Assembly: GCF_900112025.1 (NCBI RefSeq)
Contig: NZ_FOKL01000001.1
Coordinates: forward strand, 921,084-985,083
Length of the DNA: 64,000 nt
Direction of reading: 5' to 3'
From: Janthinobacterium sp. 344
GTDB lineage: Bacteria > Pseudomonadota > Gammaproteobacteria > Burkholderiales > Burkholderiaceae_D
Shown: piece after piece, positions 16,654 through 26,849 of the stretch
Layout: each line of letters opens with the position of its first letter
Position numbering within the stretch: the first letter of the stretch is position 1
Position numbers and translations under genes: made by a program
The notes under the pieces: generated by a model
Database searches by the model: none
Seen by the model: only the letters and a program-made list of their open reading frames with translations
What the model was told of the DNA's origin: nothing

Positions 16654-17628
16654 ATGGACTATCTATACTACGTGTTCGCCATCTTCACCTTCATCGCCGT
16701 GGTGCTGCTGATCGAGGGCCTGTACCTGGCATGGAACAGCGCGCGCGGTCCCGAAGCGGAGCGGGTGGCGCGCCGCCTGCGCATCATGTCGGCCGGCGCG
16801 CATGGCGAGACGGGCAGCTCGATGATCAAGAAGCGCCTGCTGAGCGATACGCCGGCGCTGCAGCGCCTGCTGCTGAGCGTGCCGCGCGTGCATGCGCTCG
16901 ACCGCTTGCTGGAACAGTCGGGGCTGAGCTGGAGCGTGGCCAGCTTTACCGGCCTCATGCTGGCCGCCGCCGGCACCGCGCTGCTGCTGTTCAGCTATTT
17001 CAGCGTGCCCTGGGCCTTGCGCCTGCCGCTGGTGGCCGGCGCGGCCGTGCTGCCGCTGCTGCTGGTGTTGCGCGCCAAGGCCAGGCGCCTGCGGCGCATC
17101 GAGCAGCAGTTGCCCGATGCGCTGGACCTGATGGGGCGCGCGCTGCGCGCCGGCCACGCCTTTCCCACCGCCCTGAAAATGGTCGGCGATGAAATGAACG
17201 CGCCGCTGGCCGTGGAATTTCGCGCCACCTTCGACGAAGTCAATTTCGGTATCGCCATGCCCGATGCGCTGATGAACCTGGCCACGCGCGTGCCCAGCAC
17301 CGACTTGCGCTATTTCGTCATCGCCGTGCTGATCCAGCGCGAAACGGGCGGCAACCTGGCGGAATTGCTCGACAGCATCAGCCGCATCATCCGCGAACGC
17401 ATCAAGCTGCTGGGACAGGTGCGCGTGCTGTCGGCCGAAGGCCGGCTGTCGGCCTGGATCCTGTCGCTGCTGCCGTTCGGCGCGGCCGCCATGATCCACC
17501 TGACCAATCCGCAATTCCTGGAAATGCTGTTCGTCGATCCGGGCGGACGCAAGATGCTGGCTGGCGCCCTGCTGCTGATGGTCTGCGGCGTCTTCGTCAT
17601 GCGCAACATCATCCGCATCCGCGTCTGA
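16654..17628 (+). CDS. tadB: Tad inner-membrane platform protein TadB
   Basis: 324 residues with the start after AAGGGGAG; the longer frame reaching into cpaF has no support. N-terminal membrane segment (YYVFAIFTFIAVVLLIEG), a central hydrophobic pair (about 90-140), the GspF/T2SSF cytoplasmic domain (IEQQLPDALDLMGRALRAGH, QRETGGNLAELLDSIS), and two C-terminal membrane helices. It forms the platform with TadC for the CpaF motor. Confidence 0.94.
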   Translation: MDYLYYVFAIFTFIAVVLLIEGLYLAWNSARGPEAERVARRLRIMSAGAHGETGSSMIKKRLLSDTPALQRLLLSVPRVHALDRLLEQSGLSWSVASFTGLMLAAAGTALLLFSYFSVPWALRLPLVAGAAVLPLLLVLRAKARRLRRIEQQLPDALDLMGRALRAGHAFPTALKMVGDEMNAPLAVEFRATFDEVNFGIAMPDALMNLATRVPSTDLRYFVIAVLIQRETGGNLAELLDSISRIIRERIKLLGQVRVLSAEGRLSAWILSLLPFGAAAMIHLTNPQFLEMLFVDPGGRKMLAGALLLMVCGVFVMRNIIRIRV

Positions 17629-17647
17629 GCCCGCAAGGAGAATCCCC

Positions 17648-18595
17648 ATGAATCCCGTGCATATCGCCTTTCTCGCCCTGCTCTTCATCGCCGTCTTCGG
17701 CACGGCGCTGCTCGCCCTGCGCAGCTTTGCGCCGGACCCGCTGCGCCAGCGCTTCGACACGGCCGCCGGCAAGGCCGCGCCGCCGCCCGGCGCAGCGCCG
17801 CCCAGCGCCTGGCTGGCGCGCATCGTGCGCCTGACGGGTCCGCTGGCAAAGCTCTCGCTGCCCGACCAGGGCTGGGAAAATTCGGCGATGCGCCGGCGCT
17901 TCATGAATGCCGGCCTGCGCCAGCCGTCCACGCCGATCCTGTTCTTTTCCGCCAAGACCATGCTGGCCATCGGCTTGCCGCTGCTGCTGTTCCTGGGATT
18001 GAGCGCGTCGGGCAGCCAGATGGCCGGCAAGGCGCTCCTGTTCTGGCTGCTGATCGTGGCCGCCGTCGGCTACTACCTGCCCAACATCGTGCTGGCGCAG
18101 ATGATCAAGCGGCGCCAGCGCGATATCTTTGAAAGCTTTCCCGACGCGCTGGACCTGATGACGGTCTGCGTGGAAGCGGGCCTGGCCATGGATGCGGCGC
18201 TGGCCAGGGTGGCCGCCGAGATCGCCCTGAAAAGCCGCGTGCTGGCCGAGGAACTGCATCTGGTGATGCTGGAACTGCGCGCCGGCAATACCAAGGAGCG
18301 GGCCCTGCGCAATCTGGCGCTGCGCACGGGCGTCGACGATGTCGACGCGCTGGTGGCCATGCTGATCCAGGCCGAGCGCTTCGGCACCAGCATCGCCGCC
18401 TCGCTGCGCGTGCAGTCGGACCAGCTGCGCACCAAGCGGCGCCAGCGCGCCGAGGAAGAGGCGGCGAAGATCGCCCTCAAGCTGCTGTTCCCGCTGATCT
18501 TCTTCATCTTTCCTTCGCTGCTGGTCGTCCTGATGGGACCAGCCTTCCTGCAAATTTACCGCGTGCTCCTGCCCAGCATGGGCGGCGGCAGCTGA
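17648..18595 (+). CDS. tadC: Tad inner-membrane platform protein TadC
   Basis: 315 residues, preceded by AAGGAG. Same architecture as TadB: N-terminal helix, hydrophobic pair around residues 95-150, a T2SSF domain (FPDALDLMTVCVEAGLAMDAA, LIQAERFGTSIAASLRVQSD) and C-terminal helices (LLFPLIFFIFPSLLVVLMG). Partner of TadB in the inner-membrane platform. Confidence 0.94.
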   Translation: MNPVHIAFLALLFIAVFGTALLALRSFAPDPLRQRFDTAAGKAAPPPGAAPPSAWLARIVRLTGPLAKLSLPDQGWENSAMRRRFMNAGLRQPSTPILFFSAKTMLAIGLPLLLFLGLSASGSQMAGKALLFWLLIVAAVGYYLPNIVLAQMIKRRQRDIFESFPDALDLMTVCVEAGLAMDAALARVAAEIALKSRVLAEELHLVMLELRAGNTKERALRNLALRTGVDDVDALVAMLIQAERFGTSIAASLRVQSDQLRTKRRQRAEEEAAKIALKLLFPLIFFIFPSLLVVLMGPAFLQIYRVLLPSMGGGS

Positions 18596-18608
18596 TGGGA
18601 GAAGCGCC

Positions 18609-19616
18609 ATGTCACAGCACTCCACACTGATGTTCATGCTGGCCTGCGCCGGCCTGCTGCCCGCCTGCGGCAGCCTGCCCGGCGTCGCCAGCCACCCCGC
18701 GCCGGCTCCGGTGCAGAGCGACGACAGCGACGCCACGCGCGCCGCCGCGTACTGCAAGCTGGGCAAGCGCATGCAGGAACTGGGCGACCCGCGCGCGGCG
18801 CTGGCGGCCTACCGCGAAGCCTTGCTCCTGCTGCCCGCCTTGCCCGATGCGCGCAATGGCGCCGCCGTGCTGCACGCCCAATTGGGCCAGCTGGAGACGG
18901 CGCGCGCCATGCTGCAGGCGCTGAGCAGCGAAGCGCCGAGCGCCAGGACCTACAACAACCTCGGCTACGTGCTGTTCCTGCAGGGCGACTACGCGCAGGC
19001 GGCGGCCGTGCTGCGCCAGTCGCTGCAGCTCGACAACGGCCAGCAGCCGGCGCGCGCCAACCTGGACCTGGCCATCGCCGCGCTGGCGCGCCAGGTCGGC
19101 ACGGTCGATGCCGGCACGGACGCCATCGCAGCCGACCTGGCGCCCGCGCCCCTGCCGGCGGCGCCTGCCAGCCGCCTGCAGCTGACGCAGTTGCAGCCGA
19201 ATATCTTTGCGCTGAGCTGGCGCGATGCTGCCGTGGCGGCGCACACGGCCGCGCCGCTCCCGGCAAGACCGGTGGCGCCGGCGGCGCCGCTGCCACGGCT
19301 GGAAGTCATCAACGGCAATGGCGAAACGGGGATGGCGGCGCGCATGCGCGGCATGCTGGGCGGCATGGGCATCAGCGTGCTTCGCCTGGGCAACCAGCGG
19401 CCATATGGACGCCAGGCCAGCAGCATCGTCTACCGCCCCGGCCATGCCGGCGCGGCGGCCACCTTGGCCAAGGCCCTGGGCGGCATGCCGCAGTTGCAGG
19501 CGTCGAGCGAAGACGGCATCGGCGCCGGCGCCGACCTGCGCCTAGTGCTGGGCAAGGATGCGGCGGCCAGCCTGCGCGCGCCCGATGCCCTGCTGGCGGC
19601 GAACACGGCGCCGTAG
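18609..19616 (+). CDS. tadD: TadD-like TPR lipoprotein with C-terminal LytR_C domain
   Basis: 335 residues. Signal peptide with lipobox LLPAC (Cys20). Residues about 45-165 hold three TPR-like units (AAYCKLGKRMQELGDPRAAL, TYNNLGYVLFLQGDYAQAAA, QPARANLDLAIAAL). After an Ala/Pro linker, residues 235-325 match the LytR C-terminal domain (LEVINGNGETGMAARMRGML, VYRPGHAGAAATLAKAL). TadD lipoproteins help assemble the secretin; the LytR_C part may contact cell wall or envelope partners. It is the last gene of the Tad operon, followed 11 bases later by a convergent gene. Confidence 0.88.
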   Translation: MSQHSTLMFMLACAGLLPACGSLPGVASHPAPAPVQSDDSDATRAAAYCKLGKRMQELGDPRAALAAYREALLLLPALPDARNGAAVLHAQLGQLETARAMLQALSSEAPSARTYNNLGYVLFLQGDYAQAAAVLRQSLQLDNGQQPARANLDLAIAALARQVGTVDAGTDAIAADLAPAPLPAAPASRLQLTQLQPNIFALSWRDAAVAAHTAAPLPARPVAPAAPLPRLEVINGNGETGMAARMRGMLGGMGISVLRLGNQRPYGRQASSIVYRPGHAGAAATLAKALGGMPQLQASSEDGIGAGADLRLVLGKDAAASLRAPDALLAANTAP

Positions 19617-19627
19617 CGAGGGCGCCG

Positions 19628-20149
19628 TCAGCGGGGCAGCAACTTGCGGTCGGCGGGGTCGAGCAGGAAGCCTTGCAGGATGTCCTGCAGCTGCGGCAGC
19701 TTCGCCACATAGGCGGGAATGCCCAGCTGGCGCGCGCCGAAGTAGTGAGCGATGATGTCGCCCTGCTGTTCCATGTTGAAGTCGGACAAGACGCCACCGG
19801 CCTGCGCCTCGTAGCGGTAGGCGCGCTGTTTGATGTAGCCGCCGCGCAAGGCCAGCAGCACCCCATGCAGCAGCACGCTGTAGCCGAGCTGGTACTGCCA
19901 CACATGCACCATCTCATGGATGAAGAACAGCTTGCCGCCATTGCCTTCGCGCGAGAAGTCGTCGCGGTATTGGGCCGGCATGAAGTGCAGGTTGCCGCGC
20001 GGCGTCATCGCCGTGTTCTGGTCCTGCAAGCCGAACGGCAAAAAGGAGCCGCGCACCACGCGCACGCGCGCGTAGTCGATGGCGTCGCGGAAGACGCCGC
20101 GGGCCATGGCGGTTTCGCCGATGGTCAGGGGGCGGCGCAAGACGCGCAT
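19628..20149 (-). CDS. Putative HExxH metallopeptidase-like protein
   Basis: 173 residues. The start is an ATG preceded by CGGAG at four to five bases; an in-frame ATG 48 bases upstream lacks a ribosome site. The notable motif is FFIHEMVHVWQYQLGYSVL, an HExxH zinc-site pattern like that in small DUF4157/Vgr-associated proteins. The rest (RDAIDYARVRVVRGSFLPFG, GDIIAHYFGARQLG) is not assigned to a named family here. There is no signal peptide. It is convergent with tadD and downstream of eda on the same strand, separated by hairpins, so probably a separate unit. Enzymatic activity is not established. Confidence 0.6.
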   Translation of the reverse strand: MRVLRRPLTIGETAMARGVFRDAIDYARVRVVRGSFLPFGLQDQNTAMTPRGNLHFMPAQYRDDFSREGNGGKLFFIHEMVHVWQYQLGYSVLLHGVLLALRGGYIKQRAYRYEAQAGGVLSDFNMEQQGDIIAHYFGARQLGIPAYVAKLPQLQDILQGFLLDPADRKLLPR

Positions 20150-20171
20150 GGCACTCCGATACAAAAGAAGC

Positions 20172-20195
20172 GCGGCAAGCATGCAAGCTTGCCGC
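20172..20195 (-). terminator. Hairpin between eda and the HExxH gene, possible terminator
   Basis: A perfect 9-bp stem GCGGCAAGC/GCTTGCCGC with a 6-base loop, followed on the minus strand by GCTTCTTTTGT. It ends 22 bases before the start of the downstream gene, so it may terminate eda transcription or attenuate the next gene. Confidence 0.45.
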
Positions 20196-20210
20196 ATATT
20201 ACAACTGCGA

Positions 20211-20328
20211 GTATCCGACAGAAGCGTCGCGAGCGGCGGTGATTTGCGGCCGGGAAGCGCAACCGTACTGGCGTACGGTGAGCATCGCAGGCCGCAAAGC
20301 GCGACGCGCAGTCGCTGATGTCCGGTAC
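20211..20328. repeat. 118-base nested inverted repeat (cruciform-capable element)
   Basis: Four nested stem segments are visible: outer GTATCCGACA with TGTCCGGTAC (imperfect), GCGTCGCG (20224-20231) with CGCGACGC (20300-20307), TTGCGGCC (20244-20251) with GGCCGCAA (20290-20297), and the tip ACCGTAC/GTACGGT around a 4-base loop. It occupies nearly all the gap downstream of eda. Its length and order suggest an intergenic mobile repeat or a structured transcript end rather than a simple terminator. Confidence 0.65.
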
Positions 20329-20330
20329 GG

Positions 20331-20960
20331 CTAAGCGGAGCGCAGGCCGCTGGCCGCCTTGGCGATTTCCGTGATGCGGTCCCAGTTGCCGGCCGCGATC
20401 GCGTCTTTCGGCGTCAGCCACGAGCCGCCCACGCAGGCGACGTTCTTCAGCGCCAGGAACTGCGACGCCGTCTCTTGCGAGATGCCGCCTGTCGGGCAGA
20501 ACGTCACGTCCGGCAGCGGGCCGTAGAGCGCGTTGAGCATGCCGATGCCGCCCGCCGGCACGGCGGGGAACAGCTTCAGCTGCTGGAAGCCGTTTTCGCG
20601 CGCCGCCATCACTTCGCCTGGCGTCATCACGCCCGGCAGCAGGGGCAGGCCGCTGCTTTTCGCCGCCGCCACCAGGGCGGAAGTCAAGCCTGGCGAGACG
20701 CCGAACACGGCGCCCGCATCGCGTGCCTGGGCAAATTCCTCGGGACGCGTCAGGGTGCCCACGCCCACGATGGCGCCCGGCACCGCTGACATGGCGCGGA
20801 TCGCCTCGAGGCCGTGTTTCGTGCGCAGGGTGACTTCCAGCACGCGGATGCCGCCCGCCACCAGCGCGCGTGCCAGCGGTACGGCGTGGTCAGGGTCGTC
20901 GATCGCGATCACGGGGATCACGCTCGAGGTGCGCATAATTTCCAGTAGTGTCATGGTCAT
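20331..20960 (-). CDS. eda: KDPG aldolase
   Basis: 209 residues, TIM-barrel class I aldolase. Catalytic Glu42 in VLEVTLRT and Schiff-base Lys129 in QQLKLFPAVPAGG are present, with VGVGTL and CPTGGIS phosphate-binding loops. It splits 2-keto-3-deoxy-6-phosphogluconate into pyruvate and glyceraldehyde-3-phosphate. It starts three bases after edd, with AGGAAA inside the edd end as the ribosome site. Its transcription should follow that of edd. Confidence 0.96.
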   Translation of the reverse strand: MTMTLLEIMRTSSVIPVIAIDDPDHAVPLARALVAGGIRVLEVTLRTKHGLEAIRAMSAVPGAIVGVGTLTRPEEFAQARDAGAVFGVSPGLTSALVAAAKSSGLPLLPGVMTPGEVMAARENGFQQLKLFPAVPAGGIGMLNALYGPLPDVTFCPTGGISQETASQFLALKNVACVGGSWLTPKDAIAAGNWDRITEIAKAASGLRSA

Positions 20961-20963
20961 TTC

Positions 20964-22877
<1,914 letters not shown>

Positions 22878-22905
22878 ATGGATTTCCTTAAAAATGAGTA
22901 TTTCG

Positions 22906-22920
22906 TGAAATTTTACTACA
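22906..22920 (-). promoter_or_regulatory. HexR-like operator, edd-eda promoter
   Basis: On the minus strand the sequence is TGTAGTAAAATTTCA, close to the published HexR palindrome TGTARTWWWAYTACA. It covers a TAAAAT that could serve as -10, so binding could block transcription. The 336-base edd-pgi gap holds this site, the pgi site and no gene. Confidence 0.65.
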
Positions 22921-23096
22921 AAATGGTGAAGAAGAAGCACTCTTGCATGGGCCAACAACACAAATAAGCCACGGCTTGAGGCTTATCGAGGCAAACTCGG
23001 GCAATATCGCGTCGCCGCACCCGCCAACCCACTTCCTATATGCCACTGGCACAATCGCTAAAAAAAGCACGACAAAAGCGGCTTCACGTCACAAAC

Positions 23097-23111
23097 TGTA
23101 GTGAAATTACG
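23097..23111 (+). promoter_or_regulatory. HexR-like operator, pgi promoter
   Basis: TGTAGTGAAATTACG, about 100 bases before pgi and just before a TATTAT (-10-like, 23123-23128). It shares TGTAGTNAAATT with the edd and first zwf sites. Confidence 0.65.
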
Positions 23112-23213
23112 TTTTTCTGATGTATTATTCTCATACCAACGCCGGATCCACTGTTCGCCACACCGAACGCGCCGCGCTCCTTTCAACCGAGACAAGCACC
23201 CAAGCCGACCGCC

Positions 23214-24878
23214 ATGCGCCAGCCAGTACCTACTCCCGCCATCACCGCCACCGCCAGTTTCCAGTCGCTGCAAGCGCATAGCGCCAGCCTGCGCGAAGTC
23301 CACCTGCGCCACCTGTTCGCCGCCGACCCGGCCCGCTTTGCCAGCATGACGGTCGATGCGGCCGGCCTGCTGCTCGACTACTCGAAGAACCGGGTCGACG
23401 CCACCGCCATGGCGCTGCTGATGGACCTGGCCCGCGAACGCGGCGTGGAAGCGCAGCGCGAAGCCATGTTCACCGGCGAGAAAATCAATCTTACCGAACA
23501 TCGGGCCGTTCTGCATACTGCCTTGCGCGCGCCGCGCGGCACCAGGCTGGTGGTCGATGGCCAGGATATCGATGCTGACGTGCAAGATGTGTTGCAGCGC
23601 GTGAAAGCCTTCACGGACAAGGTGCGCAATGGCAGCTGGCTCGGCTACACGGGCAAGCCCATCTGCGACATCGTCAATATCGGCATCGGCGGCTCGGACC
23701 TGGGGCCGAAGATGGCGTGCCTGGCCCTGCGCTCCTACGCCAACCCGGGCCTGGAAATGCACTTCGTGTCCAATGTCGACGGTCACGACATGGAAGCGAC
23801 GCTGTCGAAAGTCGATCCGGAAACGACCCTGTTCATCGTGGCGTCGAAAACCTTCGTCACGGCGGAAACCATGCTCAACGCCAACACGGCGCGCGCCTGG
23901 TTCCTGCTCGAAGGCGAAGAAAAGGATTTGGCCAAGCACTTCGTCGCCGTCTCGACGAACACGCAAGCGATCGTCGACTTCGGCATTTCGCCGGACAATA
24001 TGTTCCCGTTCTGGGACTGGGTCGGCGGCCGCTACTCCGTCTGGTCGTCGATCGGCCTGGCCGTGGCCCTGTCCGTGGGCTTTGAATACTTCAGCGACTT
24101 CCTCGCCGGCGCGCATGCGATGGATCAACACTTCCGCCAGGCGCCACTGGAACAGAACATGCCCGTGGTGCTGGCCATGGTGGGCTTCTGGAACCGCCAG
24201 TTCCTCGACTGCGGCTCCGTTTCCATCGCGCCCTACCACCAGGACCTGAGCCGCTTTGCCGCCTACCTGCAACAGCTGGACATGGAAAGCAACGGCAAGC
24301 GCGTCACCAAGGATGGCGCGCCCGTCGACGTGCCGACCGGCCCCGTCATCTGGGGCGACTGCGGCACGAATGCCCAGCACGCGTATTTCCAGCTGCTGCA
24401 CCAGGGCACCGACATCACGCCCATCGACTTCATCGCCGCCCTGCGCGCCACGCACGACTTGCCGGGCCACCACGACGCCCTGCTGGCCAACTGCTTTGCC
24501 CAGTCGGAAGCGTTCATGACGGGCAAGACAGGCGAGGAAGTGCGCCTGGATTTGCAGGCGCAAGGCTTGCCGGAAAACGAGATCGAGGCCCTGGTGCCGC
24601 ACAAGACCTTCCCCGGCAACCGTCCCAGCAACACCATCCTGATGGACCAGCTGACCCCGACCACCCTGGGCGCCCTGATCGCGCTGTACGAACACAAGAC
24701 CTTCGTGCAGGGCGTGTTGTGGAACGTCAACAGTTTCGACCAGTGGGGCGTGGAGCTGGGCAAGGTGCTGGCGAAGAAAATCCAGGCCGAACTGACGGGC
24801 GAGGCCCGTCCCGACCACCACGACAGCTCGACCAATGGCTTGATCGCGCTGGCGAAAGCCGCCAAGGCGGCGTATTAA
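23214..24878 (+). CDS. pgi: Glucose-6-phosphate isomerase
   Basis: 554 residues, full length. Family motifs: NIGIGGSDLGPKMACLAL, FVSNVDGHDMEATLSKV, GGRYSVWSSIGLAVALSVGF (PGI signature 1) and WGVELGKVLAKKI (signature 2). It interconverts glucose-6-P and fructose-6-P, feeding hexose-P back into the Zwf-Edd-Eda route. The ribosome site is weak (a purine-poor leader); an upstream start is not supported. Followed by the lactonase gene after 14 bases, probably one operon. Confidence 0.97.
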   Translation: MRQPVPTPAITATASFQSLQAHSASLREVHLRHLFAADPARFASMTVDAAGLLLDYSKNRVDATAMALLMDLARERGVEAQREAMFTGEKINLTEHRAVLHTALRAPRGTRLVVDGQDIDADVQDVLQRVKAFTDKVRNGSWLGYTGKPICDIVNIGIGGSDLGPKMACLALRSYANPGLEMHFVSNVDGHDMEATLSKVDPETTLFIVASKTFVTAETMLNANTARAWFLLEGEEKDLAKHFVAVSTNTQAIVDFGISPDNMFPFWDWVGGRYSVWSSIGLAVALSVGFEYFSDFLAGAHAMDQHFRQAPLEQNMPVVLAMVGFWNRQFLDCGSVSIAPYHQDLSRFAAYLQQLDMESNGKRVTKDGAPVDVPTGPVIWGDCGTNAQHAYFQLLHQGTDITPIDFIAALRATHDLPGHHDALLANCFAQSEAFMTGKTGEEVRLDLQAQGLPENEIEALVPHKTFPGNRPSNTILMDQLTPTTLGALIALYEHKTFVQGVLWNVNSFDQWGVELGKVLAKKIQAELTGEARPDHHDSSTNGLIALAKAAKAAY

Positions 24879-24892
24879 CTTAATTGAGGTTT

Positions 24893-25789
24893 ATGAATAT
24901 TTACGAAATCAAGGTCGTCAGCGACAAAGCCATGCAAGTGGGCGAATGCCCGCTGTGGCATGGCAAGGAAGCGGCCCTGTACTGGGTCGACATCGACGGG
25001 CGCGCCGTGCACAAGCTGCACCCGGCCAGCGGCCAGCACGAACAGTGGGACATGCCGACGGAACCGTCGGCGCTGGCCATCAACGCGGGCGGCGGCCTGA
25101 TCGTCGCCCTGCGCAGCGGCTTCGCCCACCTCGACACAAAAACGGGCAGCCTGGCGGAAATCGCCCCGGCGCCGTTCGACATGGCCACCACGCGCTTCAA
25201 CGATGGCAAGGTCGATCCGGCCGGCCGCTTCTGGGTCGGCACGATATTCGAGCCGCGCAGCGCCGATGCGGCGGAAATGTTCGTGCTGGAAAAGGGTCAG
25301 GTGCGCAAGGTGTGGTCGGGCGGCATGACGGTGTCGAACGGCCTGGGCTTTTCCCCGGACAAGCGCACCATGTACCACGCAGATACCACCACGCACCGTA
25401 TCGACCGCTTCGACTTCGACGCGACCACGGGCGCCATTTCCGAGCCGCAACCGTTCCAGCGTTTTTCCATGGACAAGAAGGCGGCGGATTATGGCGGACG
25501 CCCGGACGGCGCGGCCGTCGACAGCGAAGGCAATTACTGGGCGGCCATGTTTGAAGGCGGCAAGATTTTGCGCTTCGCCCCCGACGGCCACTTGCTGGGC
25601 GAAATCAGCGTGCCCGTGCGCTGCCCCACCATGGTGACGTTTGGCGGCCCCGACCTGCGCACCCTGTACATCACCAGCGCCAGCCACAACCGCTCGGCAG
25701 AGGAAATCGCCCACTACCCGCTTACGGGCCACGTGCTGTCCGTGCGCGTGGACGTGGCGGGCCAGCCGGAAACGCCGTACCAGGCGTAA
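24893..25789 (+). CDS. SMP-30/gluconolactonase (regucalcin-like) lactonase
   Basis: 298 residues, six-bladed propeller family. Metal-site regions visible: GECPLWHGKEAALYWVDI (Glu ligand), TTRFNDGKVDPAGRFWVGT, FSPDKRTMYHADT and GGRPDGAAVDSEGNYWAAM (Asp/Asn ligands). Such enzymes hydrolyse sugar lactones. GAGG is three bases before the chosen ATG; a TTG nine bases earlier is an alternative. No classical pgl (6-phosphogluconolactonase) is in this cluster, so this enzyme may supply lactone hydrolysis after Zwf or after a glucose dehydrogenase. That role is inference. Confidence 0.88.
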   Translation: MNIYEIKVVSDKAMQVGECPLWHGKEAALYWVDIDGRAVHKLHPASGQHEQWDMPTEPSALAINAGGGLIVALRSGFAHLDTKTGSLAEIAPAPFDMATTRFNDGKVDPAGRFWVGTIFEPRSADAAEMFVLEKGQVRKVWSGGMTVSNGLGFSPDKRTMYHADTTTHRIDRFDFDATTGAISEPQPFQRFSMDKKAADYGGRPDGAAVDSEGNYWAAMFEGGKILRFAPDGHLLGEISVPVRCPTMVTFGGPDLRTLYITSASHNRSAEEIAHYPLTGHVLSVRVDVAGQPETPYQA

Positions 25790-25808
25790 TAATACCGGGA
25801 ATACCGCC

Positions 25809-25872
25809 GGGGTCAGACCCTCAATGCCGCTCACTCAGAGGCTTGTGCTGTCGCCCCCGGGGGTCTGACCCC
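25809..25872. repeat. REP-like palindrome, copy 1 (long spacer)
   Basis: GGGGTCAGACCC and GGGTCTGACCCC are separated by 40 bases here, against 3 bases in the other copies, as if sequence had been inserted between the arms. It lies between the convergent lactonase and cheV genes. The flank after the right arm (AGCTTTTCGACCTTGGGTTG) matches copy 5. Confidence 0.8.
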
Positions 25873-25895
25873 AGCTTTTCGACCTTGGGTTGAAA

Positions 25896-26849
25896 TTACC
25901 GCGCCAATACCTTGCGGATCGTTTCCGCCAATTCAGCCGCCACAAACTTGGCCACATAACCATCGGCGCCCACGCCCTTGACGTGGTCTTCGTTGGTCGA
26001 ACCCGTCAGGGACGAGTGGATCACCACGGGGATGTTGGCGAAGCGGCCATCGTTCTTGATGTTGCGCGTCAGGGTAAAGCCATCCATTTCCGGCATTTCC
26101 AGGTCGGTCAGCACCAGCGCGATTTTGTCTTTCGCCGTCTTGCCTTCCGTTGCCGCCTGGGCCGAGATCGCCTGCAGGCGTTCCCACGCTTCCTTGCCCG
26201 TCTTGGTCATGATGAAGGGCACGCCCATCGCCTCAAGCCCCTTTTCGATCAGCGAACGGGCCAGCGAGGAATCGTCGGCCGCCAGGATCACGGCGCCCGC
26301 CGGCAGGCGCACCTGCGGGCCGATGCTGTTCTCGTCCACGTCCGGGTCGCCCGACGGCAGCACGTTGCGCAGGATCTGCTCCACGTCCAGCACTTGCGCC
26401 AGGCGCGTCTTGTCCGTGTCGCCATCGAGGCGCGCGATACTGGTGACGAGGCCGCCACCGACGCTCGATTCGGCCGACAGCACCTGGTTCCATTCCAGAC
26501 GCACGATTTCATCGACCTCTTCCACGGCAAACGCCTGCGTCGAGCGGGCGAATTCCGTCACCATCAGGATCTTCAAGCCGTTGCTCTTGCAGCCGACCGC
26601 CATCGGCAAGTCGATCACGGGCACGATCTGGCCACGGATGTTCACCACGCCCAGCATGTGCGGATGCGAACCGGCGACGGCCGTGATGGCCGGCATTTCC
26701 ATGATCTCCCGTACTTTGAACACATTGATGCCGAACAGTTCGCGGCTGGTCGAGTGATCACTGGTGCCCAGCTTGAACAGGAACAGCTCGAATTTGTTAT
26801 TGCCTGTCAGGCTGGTACGTTCATCGACATCTTGCTGCATTGAATTCAT
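25896..26849 (-). CDS. cheV: Chemotaxis coupling protein CheV (CheW-REC)
   Basis: 317 residues. N-terminal CheW domain (about 15-165: FLFKLGTSDHSTSRELFGIN, HMLGVVNIRGQIVPVIDL) and a C-terminal receiver domain (about 185-315) with ILAADDSSLARSL, phosphoacceptor in LVLTDLEMPEMDGF, and a Lys in GYVAKF. It couples MCPs to CheA and adapts through phosphorylation. GGGGAC precedes the ATG. Single-gene unit, convergent with the lactonase gene. Confidence 0.95.
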   Translation of the reverse strand: MNSMQQDVDERTSLTGNNKFELFLFKLGTSDHSTSRELFGINVFKVREIMEMPAITAVAGSHPHMLGVVNIRGQIVPVIDLPMAVGCKSNGLKILMVTEFARSTQAFAVEEVDEIVRLEWNQVLSAESSVGGGLVTSIARLDGDTDKTRLAQVLDVEQILRNVLPSGDPDVDENSIGPQVRLPAGAVILAADDSSLARSLIEKGLEAMGVPFIMTKTGKEAWERLQAISAQAATEGKTAKDKIALVLTDLEMPEMDGFTLTRNIKNDGRFANIPVVIHSSLTGSTNEDHVKGVGADGYVAKFVAAELAETIRKVLAR

